This document shows positions 18,198-26,801 of a stretch of 64,000 nt of DNA, in pieces. This stretch comes from Pseudomonadota bacterium. Lineage in GTDB: Bacteria > Pseudomonadota > Gammaproteobacteria > Steroidobacterales > Steroidobacteraceae. The translations under genes and the position numbers were made by a program. The DNA lies in assembly GCA_016713725.1 (NCBI GenBank), contig JADJOO010000003.1, positions 1-64,000 of the forward strand, given 5' to 3'. A model generated the notes under the pieces. That model was not told the DNA's origin. It saw nothing but the letters and a program-made list of their open reading frames with translations, and did not search any database. Every line of letters starts with the position of its first letter. Within the stretch, counting starts at the first letter, position 1.

Positions 18198-19391
18198 ATG
18201 TCACAAACCAGGACGTCGAATGCTCGCGGCACGCACAGCGTGCGCGGTGCGTTCGTCAGCTTCTGCCTCGTTGCCGTTACGCTGCTGCCGGCCCTGGCGC
18301 AGGCGGATGCGCGCTCGCAGGCAAAGCGCCTCCACGATCGGCTCGCTGGCGTGCCGCCCACCGAGTCCGTCCTCACTTCGATGGCGAGCGACATCGCCGC
18401 CGGCCGCGCGAACGATGCCGCCTACACGGCCATGCAGCACCGGGCGTTCTACGACGTGACGCTGAAGAACTTCGCGATGCCGTGGACCAATCGCGACCAG
18501 ACGGTGTTCGCGCCGCTCAACGACTACGTGGCGACGGTGATCGGTATGGTCCGCGACGATGTCGCGTTCGACCGCGTGCTCTATGACGACATCCTGTACG
18601 TCGGCCGCAGCGGCCTCGGCGTGCCGGGCTATTCGCCGTCGAACAACGACCACTACGCCGCACTCGAGTCGCAGGGCGTCAGCCTCAAGGACGACCTGGT
18701 GCAGACGACGCAGTCATCAGCCAGCGGTATCCCGACCGACGCGACGGCGGGCGTGATGACGACCCGAGCCGCGGCGCAGGCATTCTTCGTGGCTGGCACC
18801 AACCGTGCGATGTTCCGCTACACGCTGATGAACCACCTCTGCACCGATCTCGAGCAGGTGCAGGACACCACGCGACCCCCCGACCGGATCCGGCAAGACG
18901 TCAGCCGCAGTCCCGGCGGCGACAGCCGCATCTTCCTGAACAACTGCATCGCCTGCCATTCGGGCATGGATCCGATGGCGCAGGCGTTCGCGTACTACGA
19001 CTACGACGAAACGGCGGGACGCATGCTCTACACGCAGGGCGTCGTGCGGCCGAAGTACTTCAACAACAAGGACACGTTCCCCGCGGGCTTCTCCACGCCG
19101 GACGATGCCTGGGACAACTACTGGCGCAAGGGCAGCAACTCGCTGCTCGGCTGGGACGGCTCGCTGCCGGGCAAGGGTGCCGGCGCCAAGTCGCTCGGCC
19201 GCGAGCTCGCGCACAGCGATGCATTCGCCTCGTGCCAGGTGCAGAAGGTCTTCAAAAATGTCTGCTTCCGCACGCCGAGCGACGTGCAGGATCGTGCCCG
19301 TGTGCAGGCGATGACCGCAAGTTTCAAGGCAAACGGCTACCAGCTGAAGCGAGTCTTCGCGGAAGCCGCCACCTACTGCATGGGCGACTGA
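18198..19391 (+). CDS. exported monohaem c-type cytochrome-like protein, planctomycete-cytochrome type
   Basis: A 397-residue protein with a signal peptide (FVSFCLVAVTLLPALAQA) and one haem c motif, CIACH at 250-254, in the context FLNNCIACHSGMDPMAQAFA. That context resembles the DUF1588/DUF1585-type modules (C-x2-CH-x-x-(I/M)DP-x-(G/A)-x-A) of planctomycete-type cytochromes, though only part of that architecture is present. Two further cysteine pairs near the C-terminus (SCQVQKVFKNVCF) may form disulfides. It leads the rightward operon; the LamG lipoprotein gene follows after ten bases. Probable role: electron-transfer or surface subunit of the island's envelope system (inference). Confidence 0.8.
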   Translation: MSQTRTSNARGTHSVRGAFVSFCLVAVTLLPALAQADARSQAKRLHDRLAGVPPTESVLTSMASDIAAGRANDAAYTAMQHRAFYDVTLKNFAMPWTNRDQTVFAPLNDYVATVIGMVRDDVAFDRVLYDDILYVGRSGLGVPGYSPSNNDHYAALESQGVSLKDDLVQTTQSSASGIPTDATAGVMTTRAAAQAFFVAGTNRAMFRYTLMNHLCTDLEQVQDTTRPPDRIRQDVSRSPGGDSRIFLNNCIACHSGMDPMAQAFAYYDYDETAGRMLYTQGVVRPKYFNNKDTFPAGFSTPDDAWDNYWRKGSNSLLGWDGSLPGKGAGAKSLGRELAHSDAFASCQVQKVFKNVCFRTPSDVQDRARVQAMTASFKANGYQLKRVFAEAATYCMGD

Positions 19392-19401
19392 GGAAAGGCA
19401 C

Positions 19402-21627
19402 ATGGAAGGCACCATCCTGAGTCTGTCTACGTCGCTTCGCGGCTTCGCTGTCGTCGCGTGCGCGCTCGCACTCAGTGCGTGCGGCGGCGGCGCCAAGACG
19501 ACCGAGAATCCGGTCACCTCCGGCGGCTCCGCGCCGACGTATTCCGGACCTGCACCGGCCACGGCCGACGTGCAGGCGTTCAAGATCAATGTCTGGGACA
19601 ACCTCAAGGCTGGCAATCGCTGCGGGCAGTGCCACGTCGAGGGCGGCCAGGCGCCGCAGTTCGTCCGCCAGGACGACGTGAACCTCGCCTACGCCGCAGC
19701 CAACGGGATCGTCACGCTCGCCTCGCCACGCGATTCGCGCCTCGTGCAGAAGGTCGCCGGCGGGCACAACTGCTGGCTGGCAAGCAACGATGCCTGCGCG
19801 GATATCCTCACGACCTGGATCACCGCCTGGGCTGGCGCAACTGCGGGCGGCACAACGGGAGTCGTGCTCAAGGCGCCGCCGATCATGGATCCGGGCGCCA
19901 GCAAGAGCTTTCCGGCGTCACCAGCGCTGTTTGCATCGACCGTGCATCCGCTCGTCGAGCAGTATTGCGCGCGCTGCCATACGTCGACGGCGGCGGCTGC
20001 GCAGTCGCCGTACTTTGCCTCCAGCGACGTCGACGAGGCCTACGCGGGGGTCAAGACGAAGATCAACCTCGATCAGCCGGCGCTTTCACGGCTCGTCGTG
20101 CGCATGCGCGCGGAGTTCCACAACTGCTGGAGCGACTGCGCTGCGAACGCGAACACCATGGAGGCTGCGATCCAGGCGTTTGCGAACCAGGTGCCCGTGA
20201 CGCAGGTGGATGCGGCGCTGGTGTATTCGAAGGCGCTACGGATACCGGACGGACTCGTCGCAAGCGGCGGCAACCGTTTCAGCGGCAACACGATCGGACT
20301 CTGGGAGTTCAAGACCGGCCGTGGGTCGATCGCGTACGACACGAGCGGCGTCGAGCCGGCGCTGAACCTGAACCTCTCGGGTGACGTGACCTGGGTCGGT
20401 GGCTGGGGTCTCAACGTGCGCACGGGCAAGGCGCAGGGGTCGACCGCCGCCAGCCGCAAGCTGAACGACCTGATCAGGGCGACGGGCGAGTACACGATCG
20501 AAGCCTGGGTGGCCCCCGGCAACGTGGCGCAGGAGACTCGCGCATCGTGTCCTACTCGGGTGGCGCGACCGCACGCAACTTCATGCTCGGCCAGACGCTC
20601 TACAGCTACGACTTCTACAACCGCTCGGCCGGCACCAACACCGCGGGCGATCCGAAGCTCACCACGGCGGCGGCCGATGAGGACCTGCAGGCGACGCTGC
20701 AGCACGTGGTCGCGACCTACGACCCGATCCGCGGCCGGCGCATCTACGTCAACGGCGAGTTCACCGGCGATGCGGATCCGGCGTCGGGCGGATCCATCTC
20801 CGACTGGGACGACACCTTCGCGTTCGTGCTCGGCAACGAGGTCTCGGGCGATGCCCAGTTCCAGGGCGTGTTCCGGCTCGTGGCCGTCTACAACCGTGTG
20901 CTGACCGACGCGCAGATCCAGACCAACTTCACGGCTGGCGTGGGCGAGAAGTTCTTCCTGCTGTTCTCGATCAGTCACCTGGTCGACGTGCCGCAGGCAT
21001 ACATCATGTTCGAGGTCAGCCAGTTCGACTCGTACAGCTACCTGTTCGACAAGCCGACGTTCATCAGCCTCGACCCGACGGCCAGGCCTGGATCGATCGC
21101 GATCTCCGGCCTGCGCATCGGCATCAATGGTGCAGAGGCTCCGGTCGGCCAGGCGTACCGAACGCTGGACACGACGATCGCGGACTCGCAGTACGGGCCG
21201 CTCGGACAGCCGCTTGCCAACGTCGGCACCGTCATTGCGCTCGAAAAGGGTCCTGACACCGACGAGTTCTTCCTCACCTTCGACGTGCTCGGCACGCACC
21301 AGAACGTGCGGCTCGATCCGGTGCCGCTGGCGCCGGCGCCACCGCCCGACGTGCAACGCATGGCGGACGTGGGCGTTCGCGTATTCGACGAACTCAACGC
21401 GACGATGGCGGAACTGACTGGAATCAGTCCCCAGGATCCGGCCGTGGCTGCAACGTACGCGACCATCAAGCAGGCCCTGCCTACGGTCGAGACGATCGAC
21501 ACGTTCGTCTCGGCGCACCCGGTCGCGGTGGCGCAACTCTCGATCCAGTACTGCAATTCACTGGTCGAGAACCCGACCGCGCGTGCGCAGTATTTCCCGG
21601 GCTTCAATTTCGCGGCGGCACCCGACG
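19402..21627 (+). pseudogene. LamG-domain CXXCH lipoprotein, frameshifted and apparently lacking its C-terminus
   Basis: Begins as a lipoprotein (ALALSACGGG) with two haem c motifs, CGQCH at 74-78 and CARCH at 189-193, then a LamG jellyroll domain that crosses a frameshift. One base is missing near 20534: adding a G turns QETRASC into QEDSRIVSYSGG and the frame then reads on from 20547 (GQTLYSYDFYNRS, RRIYVNGEFTGDADP, VLGNEVSGDAQFQGVFRL). The product would be a large surface lipoprotein that binds haem and perhaps carbohydrate or protein through LamG. After YFPGFNFAA the reading passes straight into the start of the next family without a stop, so the C-terminal region that relatives have seems to be deleted near 21620-21630. 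The frameshift is probably a sequencing error. Confidence 0.75.
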
Positions 21628-23135
21628 ATCGCCGCGCCCACGGTCTTCAGCCTGTTCGCCGATCCGCGCGCGGCCAAGGCTGCGCTGTCGCCCGACCTGG
21701 TCGCACTCAAGGCCAGCTGTGGCATCGACGTCGCGGGTGCGGGCAAGATCCCGTTCATCTGCATCGACCTCGCGGGCGGCGCGAACATGGTCGGCTCGAA
21801 CGTGCTGATCGGCGGGCCCGGCGGCCAGCTCGATTTCCTGAGCACCGCGGGCTACGGCAAGCTCGGCCTGCCGGGTGACATGCTGCCGGGCATGACCAAT
21901 GTCGCGACGGGCACGAGCTTCACGGATACGCGGCTCGGGCTCGCCTTCCACAGCGACAGTGCGTTCCTGCGCGGCATCCTCGACCGGATCGCGCCAGCGA
22001 CGGCCGCTTCGATCAACGGCGCGGTCATCGCCGCGCGCTCCGAGAATGACACCGGCAACAACCCGCACAACCCGATGTACGGCATCCACCAGGCGGGCGC
22101 CGATGGCGCGCTGGCGACGCTGATCGGCTCGCGCCCCTCCGACTCGGGCGGCAACTCCGATGGCGCCGGCAGGCCTGATCGACCTCTCGGTGCGCCCCAC
22201 CAAGGTGGACCGCGCGAGCGATGTGACGGGTCTCGTCGACACGGGCCAGCTCGCCAGCCTGCTGAGCCTGGACGACACGGTGGCCGTGATGGAGGCCATC
22301 CAGCGCATCAGCGATCGCAAGCTCCAGGTCATCGACCCCAGGCAACCCTGGGCCGACCCGAAGCAGACGACCGTCACGCGCAACGAGGTCGTCCGCGAAC
22401 TCGTCAGCTGCGGCTACGTCAAGGCGGCCGACGTCGTCGACCGCTTCGGCGATCCGGCCAGCCTCGATCCCGACCTCGATCCCGACATCGTGGGAGCGGG
22501 GGGCATCTTCAGTCAAGCGGAGTACGACAACGACGCCGAGTTCCGCAAGACGGCGGCGGTCATGAAGATGGTGCTTTCCGGCTACGCCGGCGCCGGCACG
22601 ATCGCGCTCGGCGGGTACGACTATCACGGCCAGGGACGCGCGACGGGCGAGCTGCGCGATCTGCGCGCGGGACGTTGCATGGGTGCGTGCCTGGAGTACG
22701 CCGCTCGTCGCGGCCTGCCATTGATGGTCTACGTGTTCTCGGACGGCTCGCTCTCGGCCAGTGGCCAGGTGGACAGCACGACCGATGGCCGCGGCAAGTT
22801 CATGTGGACCAGCGACAATCAGTCCACTGCGGCGTCGTTCTTCCTGGTCTACAATCCCGGAGGCCGTCCGAACCTGGTCAGACACGGGTGCAGGAGGGGC
22901 GGCGCGCCACCAGCAGATCGGCTATTTCCGCGCGGATGCGTCGGTCGAGACCGCTTCGAGTCCGGCCGCGGCCAACGTCAACCTGCTGGTCGAGACGGTC
23001 GTGCTGAATTACATGGCACTGCACGGTGAGCAAGCACAGTTCGCTGCGCGCTTCCCGCGCAACGGCCTCGGCAATGCGGCGCTGCAGGACAGCCTGATCG
23101 CCTTCAACCCGATCGTGAGCGGCCGCATCGCATAG
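21628..23135 (+). pseudogene. DUF1501-like exported protein, frameshifted, N-terminus missing
   Basis: Frames 1, 2 and 3 in turn encode one continuous conserved protein. It begins APTVFSLFADPRAAKAALS, lacking any start or signal peptide, continues GIDVAGAGKIPFICIDLAGG, FHSDSAFLRGI and NPHNPMYGIHQAGADG, then shifts at about 22159 (one extra base, giving NS-MAPAGLIDL) and again near 22880 (one extra base) to end HQQIGYFRADASVETA and SGRIA. This matches DUF1501-type proteins found next to LamG proteins, some mislabelled as general secretion protein GspF. The active role is unknown. Because the missing N-terminus coincides with the missing LamG C-terminus, a deletion or assembly collapse at about 21.62 kb is likely. 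A methyltransferase gene follows seven bases after the stop. Confidence 0.7.
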
Positions 23136-23142
23136 GGGTCCT

Positions 23143-24510
23143 TTGAACGGAGCGATTTCGAGTGGCATCCGGCCATGCCTGCGCTGCCCACGCTGCGCTG
23201 GTGCACTCGAGGGCGACTCCACGCTGAGTTGCGCCGCGTGCGGCGTGCGTTATCCGCTGGTCGACGGCATGCCGTGGCTGTTGCCGGCGCCCGACCTCGC
23301 GCTCGCCGAATGGCGCGGGCGGCTGCACGCGATGACGATCCACCTCAAGCGGCAGGCGGCCGAGTACCGTGCGGCACTGCGTCCGGACGTAACGCGACCC
23401 AGCACGCGCAACCGGCTCAAGTTGCTGGCGATGGCGTGCTCGGATCATGCGCGACGCCTGCAGTCGCTCCTGGCATCGCTCGAGACGGAGGCCGAGCCGG
23501 CAGCGGCAGCCACGTATGCGGCGCTCGCTCCGGTCGTTGCCTCGGCGCAGGGTCTCGCGAGCTACTACCCCAACGTGCACCGCGACTGGGTCTGGGGTGA
23601 CGCAGAGAATCAGGCGGCGGTTGCAGCCGTCCGTCTTGCGCTGGGCAGCGCGAGTCCGGAGAGATTGCTCGTGCTCGGCAGCGGCGCAGGGCGGCTCCCC
23701 TACGACCTGCACGCGATCCTGCATCCGGCCTTGACCGTCGCGGTCGACATCAACCCGTTGCTGATGGCCGTTGCGCGCCGCATGTACGCCGCCGAGCGCG
23801 TCGACCTCTACGAATTTCCCGTTGCGCCGCGCGACCTCGCGAGCCACGCCTTGCTGCGCGCGCTGACTGCGCCGGCGCGGGCGGAACCTGGCCTGCATCT
23901 CGTGTTCGGCGACGCGAAGCAGCCGCCGTTTGCGTCGGGCAGTTTCGATACCGTCGTGACCCCGTGGCTCGTGGACGTCGTCGACACCGACCTCGACAGC
24001 CTTGCGGCGACCGTCAATACGTTGCTTGCACCGGGCGGCCGCTGGGTCAGCACCGGCACGCTGTTCTTTCAGCAGGCCGATCCCGCGCAGGCGTACTCGA
24101 CCGAGGAAGTGCAGGAGATCGTGGCGGGGGCGGGTTTCGAGTCGCCCCAACCGCAGTCGTCGCGCCAGCCGTACCTGGCTTCGCCGGCGAGCAGGCACGC
24201 GCGTGTCGAGGAAGTGGTGACGTTCGCCGTCCGCAAGCAGCGCGAGGCGGAGCTGCCGCTGCGCCCGGTGCTGCCGTGGCTTGCGGACCCACGGCATCCG
24301 GTTCCGCTGCTGCCCGAAGTGGCCGACCACGCGCTGGCTCTCCGGGTGCGCAGCTACGTGGCCTCGCTGGTCGACGGCAGGCGCTCGATGAGCGACATCG
24401 CCGCGAAACTCGTCGAAGATCGACTGTTGCCCCCGGCCGAGGCGACTGGCATCGTGCGCGACTACCTGCTGCGCCTGCACGACGAGGCCCAGCTCCGGAC
24501 TGGAATCTGA
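23143..24510 (+). CDS. class I SAM-dependent methyltransferase with N-terminal zinc ribbon
   Basis: A 455-residue cytoplasmic protein. Residues about 12-40 form a Trm112-like zinc ribbon (CPRC and CAAC pairs, then GVRYPLVDGMPWLLP). A helical linker is followed by a Rossmann methyltransferase domain with the SAM-binding motif LLVLGSGAGRLPYDL near residue 177 and AVDINPLLM after it; VVTPWLVDVVDTD is the motif IV region. The substrate is unknown. The C-terminal 70 residues (RSMSDIAAKLVEDRLL) are reminiscent of PqqD-like or winged-helix modules that read peptide or protein targets, weakly supported. The start is TTG at 23143 with GGGGTC upstream. It sits between the DUF1501-like gene and apbE in the rightward operon. 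Confidence 0.85.
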   Translation: MNGAISSGIRPCLRCPRCAGALEGDSTLSCAACGVRYPLVDGMPWLLPAPDLALAEWRGRLHAMTIHLKRQAAEYRAALRPDVTRPSTRNRLKLLAMACSDHARRLQSLLASLETEAEPAAAATYAALAPVVASAQGLASYYPNVHRDWVWGDAENQAAVAAVRLALGSASPERLLVLGSGAGRLPYDLHAILHPALTVAVDINPLLMAVARRMYAAERVDLYEFPVAPRDLASHALLRALTAPARAEPGLHLVFGDAKQPPFASGSFDTVVTPWLVDVVDTDLDSLAATVNTLLAPGGRWVSTGTLFFQQADPAQAYSTEEVQEIVAGAGFESPQPQSSRQPYLASPASRHARVEEVVTFAVRKQREAELPLRPVLPWLADPRHPVPLLPEVADHALALRVRSYVASLVDGRRSMSDIAAKLVEDRLLPPAEATGIVRDYLLRLHDEAQLRTGI

Positions 24511-24519
24511 GGCTTGACG

Positions 24520-25494
24520 ATGCGCCGGATCGTACTGCTGCTGGCCTTGAATCTGCTGGCCGGCTTCCCGGCCGCGCACGCCGCGTGGTACGAGCGCGAA
24601 GAAGCCATCATGGGCACGCGCATCGCGGTGCAGCTCTGGAGCGAAGACTCCGTCCTCGCCGTGAATGCCATCGACGCAGTCATGGCCGACATGCACCGTA
24701 CCGACAACCTCATGAGCACCTACAAGCCGGAGAGCCAGCTCTCACAGGTCAATGCACACGCCTTTGAGCGTCCGGTGCAGGTGGATGCCGACATCATCGA
24801 CGTCGTGACCAGGGCGCTCGAATACTCGCGCATCAGCAACGGCGCGTTCGACATCACGTACGCCAGCGTCGGTTACTTGTACGACTATCGCGCGCACCAG
24901 TTTCCGACCGACGAACAGATCAAGGCTGCCCTGCCGGGCGTCGATTACCGGCACCTCGAAGTCGACGCGGTCGCGCGCACCATCCGCTTCCTGAAACCCG
25001 GCATGCGCATCGACCTCGGCGGCATTGCGAAGGGCTGGTCGGTCGATCGCGGCATCGAGATCCTGCGCCGCATGGGGATCGAACACGCGATGGTCAATGC
25101 CGGCGGTGACACTGCGCTGCTCGGTGACCGGCTCGGCAAGCCCTGGGTGGTCGGGATCCGCGATCCGCGCAAGCAGGGCGCGGTGGTGGCGCGCATCCCG
25201 CTGCAGGACGAAGCCATTTCCACGTCCGGCGACTACGAGCGCTATTTCGAGGAAGACGGCAAGCGTTATCACCACATCCTGGTGCCGGGTACCGGCAAGT
25301 CACCGGATGCCGTGCGCAGCGTCACGGTCATCGGCCCCAATGCGACGCGCACCGATGGCCTGACCAAGACGGTCTTCATTCTTGGTGTCGAGCGGGGCAT
25401 GGAATTCGTCCGCCGACTCGGCGACGTCGAGGCGATCATCGTCGACCGCGACGGCCAGATCTTCTATTCGGCCGGGCTCGAACCCCCGCACTAG
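24520..25494 (+). CDS. apbE: FAD:protein FMN transferase
   Basis: Flavinyltransferase of 324 residues that moves FMN from FAD onto a Thr or Ser of exported redox proteins. A signal peptide (LLALNLLAGFPAAHA) is followed by the ApbE core: MGTRIAVQLWS, the DNLMSTYKPESQLSQVN segment, GGIAKGWSVDRGIEIL, INAGGD-like VNAGGD at about 190, and the Mg/FAD-binding end AISTSGDYERYF and DGLTKTVFILG. Start: the ATG at 24520 has GAGG eight bases upstream; a TTG at 24514 is too close to it. It closes the rightward operon; DUF4266, DUF3570 and TlpA, its usual genomic partners, lie on the other arm of the island. No canonical flavin-carrier domain (FMN-bind, NqrC/RnfG) is seen in the window, so the target is open. 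Confidence 0.94.
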   Translation: MRRIVLLLALNLLAGFPAAHAAWYEREEAIMGTRIAVQLWSEDSVLAVNAIDAVMADMHRTDNLMSTYKPESQLSQVNAHAFERPVQVDADIIDVVTRALEYSRISNGAFDITYASVGYLYDYRAHQFPTDEQIKAALPGVDYRHLEVDAVARTIRFLKPGMRIDLGGIAKGWSVDRGIEILRRMGIEHAMVNAGGDTALLGDRLGKPWVVGIRDPRKQGAVVARIPLQDEAISTSGDYERYFEEDGKRYHHILVPGTGKSPDAVRSVTVIGPNATRTDGLTKTVFILGVERGMEFVRRLGDVEAIIVDRDGQIFYSAGLEPPH

Positions 25495-25562
25495 GGAACC
25501 GGTACGATGGCGGGGCGAAATGTGACGCAGCGCAAGTGTCTGGCATCCATTGCGCCCCTGAT

Positions 25563-25592
25563 TTGACAGCTTGGGGAGCCGCAGACAACGAT
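25563..25592 (+). promoter_or_regulatory. putative sigma70-type promoter of the riboswitch operon
   Basis: A perfect -35 hexamer TTGACA is at 25563-25568. Eighteen bases later AACGAT (25587-25592) could be a weak -10. Transcription would start near 25599, just before the riboswitch aptamer, which is where a leader RNA promoter belongs. Confidence 0.45.
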
Positions 25593-25600
25593 GCGATCGA

Positions 25601-25683
25601 CTGAAAAAGGCAAACCCGCCGAAAGGCGGGGACGCAAAGCCACCGGTCTTCGGGAAGTTCCCATGACAGCGGGGTTGCCAGGT
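25601..25683 (+). promoter_or_regulatory. cyclic di-GMP-I riboswitch (GEMM-I)
   Basis: The aptamer matches the GEMM-I consensus closely. P1 pairs GGCAA (25609-25613) with TTGCC (25675-25679). The P2 hairpin is CCGCC-GAAA-GGCGG (25616-25629) with the GNRA tetraloop that docks in its receptor. The invariant joining segment GGACGCAAAGCC is at 25630-25641, and AGCGGGGTTGCC at the 3' side supplies the cytosine that contacts the ligand. P3 (CCGGTCTTCGGGAAG...) carries the tetraloop-receptor side. It lies in the leader of the TlpA-TPR-ExbB-ExbD-AgmX operon. A second GGCAA at 25720-25724, touching the ATG, could pair with the P1 3' strand in place of P1, suggesting control of translation and an on-switch; this is inference. 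Confidence 0.94.
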
Positions 25684-25723
25684 GCAACGCAGGACACTCG
25701 ATTCAATCGCCCCACAACGGGCA

Positions 25724-26200
25724 ATGCGCACATTGATGGTTGCGGCAATCGCCGTGACCGCCGGCGTGCCCGCGTTCGCCGCGCCTCCCGCGTTGAATTC
25801 CCTCGCCCCTGATTTCGCCCTGAAAGCCGTCGACGGCCGCAACGTGCGCCTGTCGGAGTACCGCGGCGAACCGGTCGTCCTGCATTTCTGGGCCACCTGG
25901 TGCGGGCCTTGCCGCGAATCCGTCGCAGCGCTCGATGCGCTCGGACTGAGCTCCGGCACACCCGTGCTTGGCGTCAATCTCGACGGCACCGACCGCGCAG
26001 CCGCAGTCGCCGCAGCAATGCACCTGCAGACACCGACGCTCGTCGATGCGCAGCAGTCCATCGCGCGCACATACGACGTCGCCAAGCTGCCGCTCACGCT
26101 GCTGCTCGATGCCGAGGGACACGTCCGCGCGTCATGGTCCGGCGTCCCGGCCGATCTCGCCGCACTCAAGCCACAACTCGAAAGCCTGCGCCAGTACTGA
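25724..26200 (+). CDS. TlpA-like thioredoxin-fold protein, first gene of the riboswitch operon
   Basis: A 158-residue exported thioredoxin-like protein with a signal peptide (MVAAIAVTAGVPAFA) and active site HFWATWCGPCRES (C60, C63). Expected to act on periplasmic disulfides. The start chosen is ATG 25724, because a GTG at 25682 lies in the riboswitch tail and because GGCAA immediately before this ATG can pair with the riboswitch P1 strand. ATG 25736 is also possible. It is the second TlpA of the island (the other is at 13442-13942) and the only cytoplasmic-side redox link with the energised machinery that follows 15 bases later. Confidence 0.88.
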   Translation: MRTLMVAAIAVTAGVPAFAAPPALNSLAPDFALKAVDGRNVRLSEYRGEPVVLHFWATWCGPCRESVAALDALGLSSGTPVLGVNLDGTDRAAAVAAAMHLQTPTLVDAQQSIARTYDVAKLPLTLLLDAEGHVRASWSGVPADLAALKPQLESLRQY

Positions 26201-26215
26201 CGGAGCCTCGCCCGC

Positions 26216-26770
26216 ATGAAACCGAAATCACATCCGCTGCTGCGCGTTGCGCGACTGTTCACGGTGCTGGCATTGCTGGCAGCCCCGATCGCGGCGATGC
26301 CGTCCGAGGCCGACACCACGAGCGCCAGGTCCGTCGACCAGGACGTGCAGGCGCTGAAGAAACAGCTCATCGAGCTCAACCGGGACCTGTTCAAGCTCGA
26401 AGAGGAACTGCTCTATCCGGCGAGCACGCAGGTCGCGGTATTCCTGTCGGTCGACGTGGGCACGTTCTTCGCCCTCGATTCGGTGACGCTCAAGGTCGAC
26501 GACAAGGAAGTGGCGAACTACCTCTATACCGAGCGCGAAGTGCAGGCCCTGCACCGCGGGGGCGTGCAGAAGCTGTACCTGGGCAACCTGAAGGCCGGCA
26601 GCCACGAGGTCGTCGCGTTCTTCACCGGCAAGGGACCGCACGACCGCGACTACCGCCGCGGCACGACGCTCAAGGTCGACAAGACCGTGGGCGCCAAGTA
26701 CGTCGAACTCCGCATCAGTGACCGCGAGGCATCGTTGCAGCCGGAGTTCGTCGTGCGACAGTGGGAGTAG
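26216..26770 (+). CDS. exported hypothetical protein with N-terminal coiled coil
   Basis: A 184-residue protein: a signal peptide (LFTVLALLAAPIAA), a short heptad-like coil (VQALKKQLIELNRDLFKLEE, about 42-61), then a beta-rich domain (STQVAVFLSVDVGTFFALDS, EVVAFFTGKGPHDRDYRRG, AKYVELRISD) that looks like an immunoglobulin/PEGA-type sandwich. No family with a known function is recognised, although relatives are sometimes mislabelled as AraC regulators; there is no DNA-binding motif. Conserved position between a thioredoxin and TPR proteins in a c-di-GMP-controlled operon suggests a periplasmic structural subunit. Confidence 0.82.
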   Translation: MKPKSHPLLRVARLFTVLALLAAPIAAMPSEADTTSARSVDQDVQALKKQLIELNRDLFKLEEELLYPASTQVAVFLSVDVGTFFALDSVTLKVDDKEVANYLYTEREVQALHRGGVQKLYLGNLKAGSHEVVAFFTGKGPHDRDYRRGTTLKVDKTVGAKYVELRISDREASLQPEFVVRQWE

Positions 26771-26801
26771 GGCGGGCTGCTGGCTTCCCGAATTCCTCAC
26801 C

